Shown piece by piece: positions 63,705 through 64,000 of a stretch of 64,000 nucleotides of DNA (position 1 is its first letter; each line of letters opens with the position of its first letter). The stretch is from Sodalis sp. dw_96. GTDB taxonomy: Bacteria; Pseudomonadota; Gammaproteobacteria; Enterobacterales; Enterobacteriaceae. The notes under the pieces are model-generated. The model saw only the letters and a program-made list of their open reading frames with translations, was not told the origin of the DNA and ran no database searches. Location: positions 62,001 to 126,000 of the forward strand of contig NZ_JAAVUT010000009.1 in NCBI RefSeq assembly GCF_018449575.1, in the 5' to 3' direction. The position numbers and the translations under genes are program-made.

Positions 63705-64000
63705 GTAGCACCTCCACTTGCGCGGTATTCTCACGTATATACTGCACTGCGGCGGCTACCTGCTCCGGCCGGTCGGGATGGGTCAGCAATGCCACCAGCA
63801 ATCCGAGGGCGCGATAACCAATATATTCGATTTTGCCGTGCAGAATATTCACCGACACGCCGAAGCGGGCCGTCGCCTGAGACAGTACCGGTTGCTCGGC
63901 GGATGCGCCGACGAACATGATTTTCAGCAACGTACCGCGCAAATCCTGCATCAGGCGTGGCGGCAGCTCCAAATTAAAGCTATGGGAGACCAACTGGCGG
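63697..64000 (-). CDS. metN: methionine-type ABC transporter ATPase MetN, C-terminal part
   Basis: Only the last 100 codons are inside the window; the frame is open at base 64000. This is the NIL domain (ACT-like) that gives MetN its substrate feedback inhibition, with LLKIMFVGASAEQPVLSQ and SVNILHGKIEYIGYRALG as recognisable blocks. It overlaps metI by 8 bp, indicating coupled translation. The ATPase core lies beyond the window edge. Confidence 0.88.
   Translation of the reverse strand, partial: RQLVSHSFNLELPPRLMQDLRGTLLKIMFVGASAEQPVLSQATARFGVSVNILHGKIEYIGYRALGLLVALLTHPDRPEQVAAAVQYIRENTAQVEVLHG

Overview
The window is chromosomal core DNA of a gammaproteobacterium of the order Enterobacterales. 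Gene order follows the E. coli K-12 region around 20 min almost gene for gene, in the orientation lpxK-msbA ... dacC, and most proteins keep the E. coli length to within a few residues. It is not E. coli: many genes that K-12 has here are absent, an sdaC-like gene and an SbmA/YddA-type ABC transporter sit at unusual places, and the intergenic repeats differ. Base composition is G+C-rich in genes (mid-50s percent by eye) and A+T-rich in a few gaps. A full ERIC element and several shortened relatives fit the order. A Sodalis/Pectobacterium-side lineage is possible, but I cannot fix the genus.

Layout. 1-10.3 kb (minus strand): lipid A and envelope genes (lpxK, msbA, ycaI), then ihfB-rpsA-cmk and aroA-serC. 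10.6-19.2 kb (plus): ycaO, the anaerobic formate/pyruvate cluster focA-pflB-pflA behind an FNR-type promoter, and the ABC transporter. 19.5-28.7 kb (minus): ycaD, serS, rarA, lolA, ftsK, lrp. 29.2-35.1 kb (plus): trxB, cydDC, aat, infA. 35.8-38.4 kb (minus): clpA, clpS. 38.8-44.4 kb (plus): cspD, ybjX behind a PhoP-type box, lysO, poxB, ltaE. 44.4-51.1 kb: amiD, ybjP, the arginine transporter artPIQM, rlmC, ybjO. 51.3-57.5 kb (minus): putrescine transporter potFGHI, ybjN, rimK. 57.8-64 kb: grxA, ybjM, the sRNA gene rybB with its sigma-E promoter, an sdaC-like permease, dacC, and the start of a methionine-type importer (metI and partial metN).

How the genes work together. Several units act as pathways: redox and cytochrome bd assembly (trxB, cydDC, grxA), protein turnover by the N-degron route (aat-clpS-clpA), amino acid and polyamine import (art, pot, met), anaerobic pyruvate metabolism (focA-pflB-pflA), and envelope homeostasis (lpxK/msbA, lolA, dacC, amiD, rybB).

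No large new gene system is visible. The most novel signal is a family of roughly 107-139 bp tandem inverted repeats at 19.2-19.5 kb and 46.1-46.4 kb, with an interrupted copy at 35.2-35.7 kb. The hairpin arms of this family differ between loci by paired compensatory changes, so base pairing appears to be maintained. Other notable points: rybB, a reversed PhoP box before ybjX, an ERIC that supplies the cydC stop codon, an AmiD without a lipobox, and a set of local gene losses.
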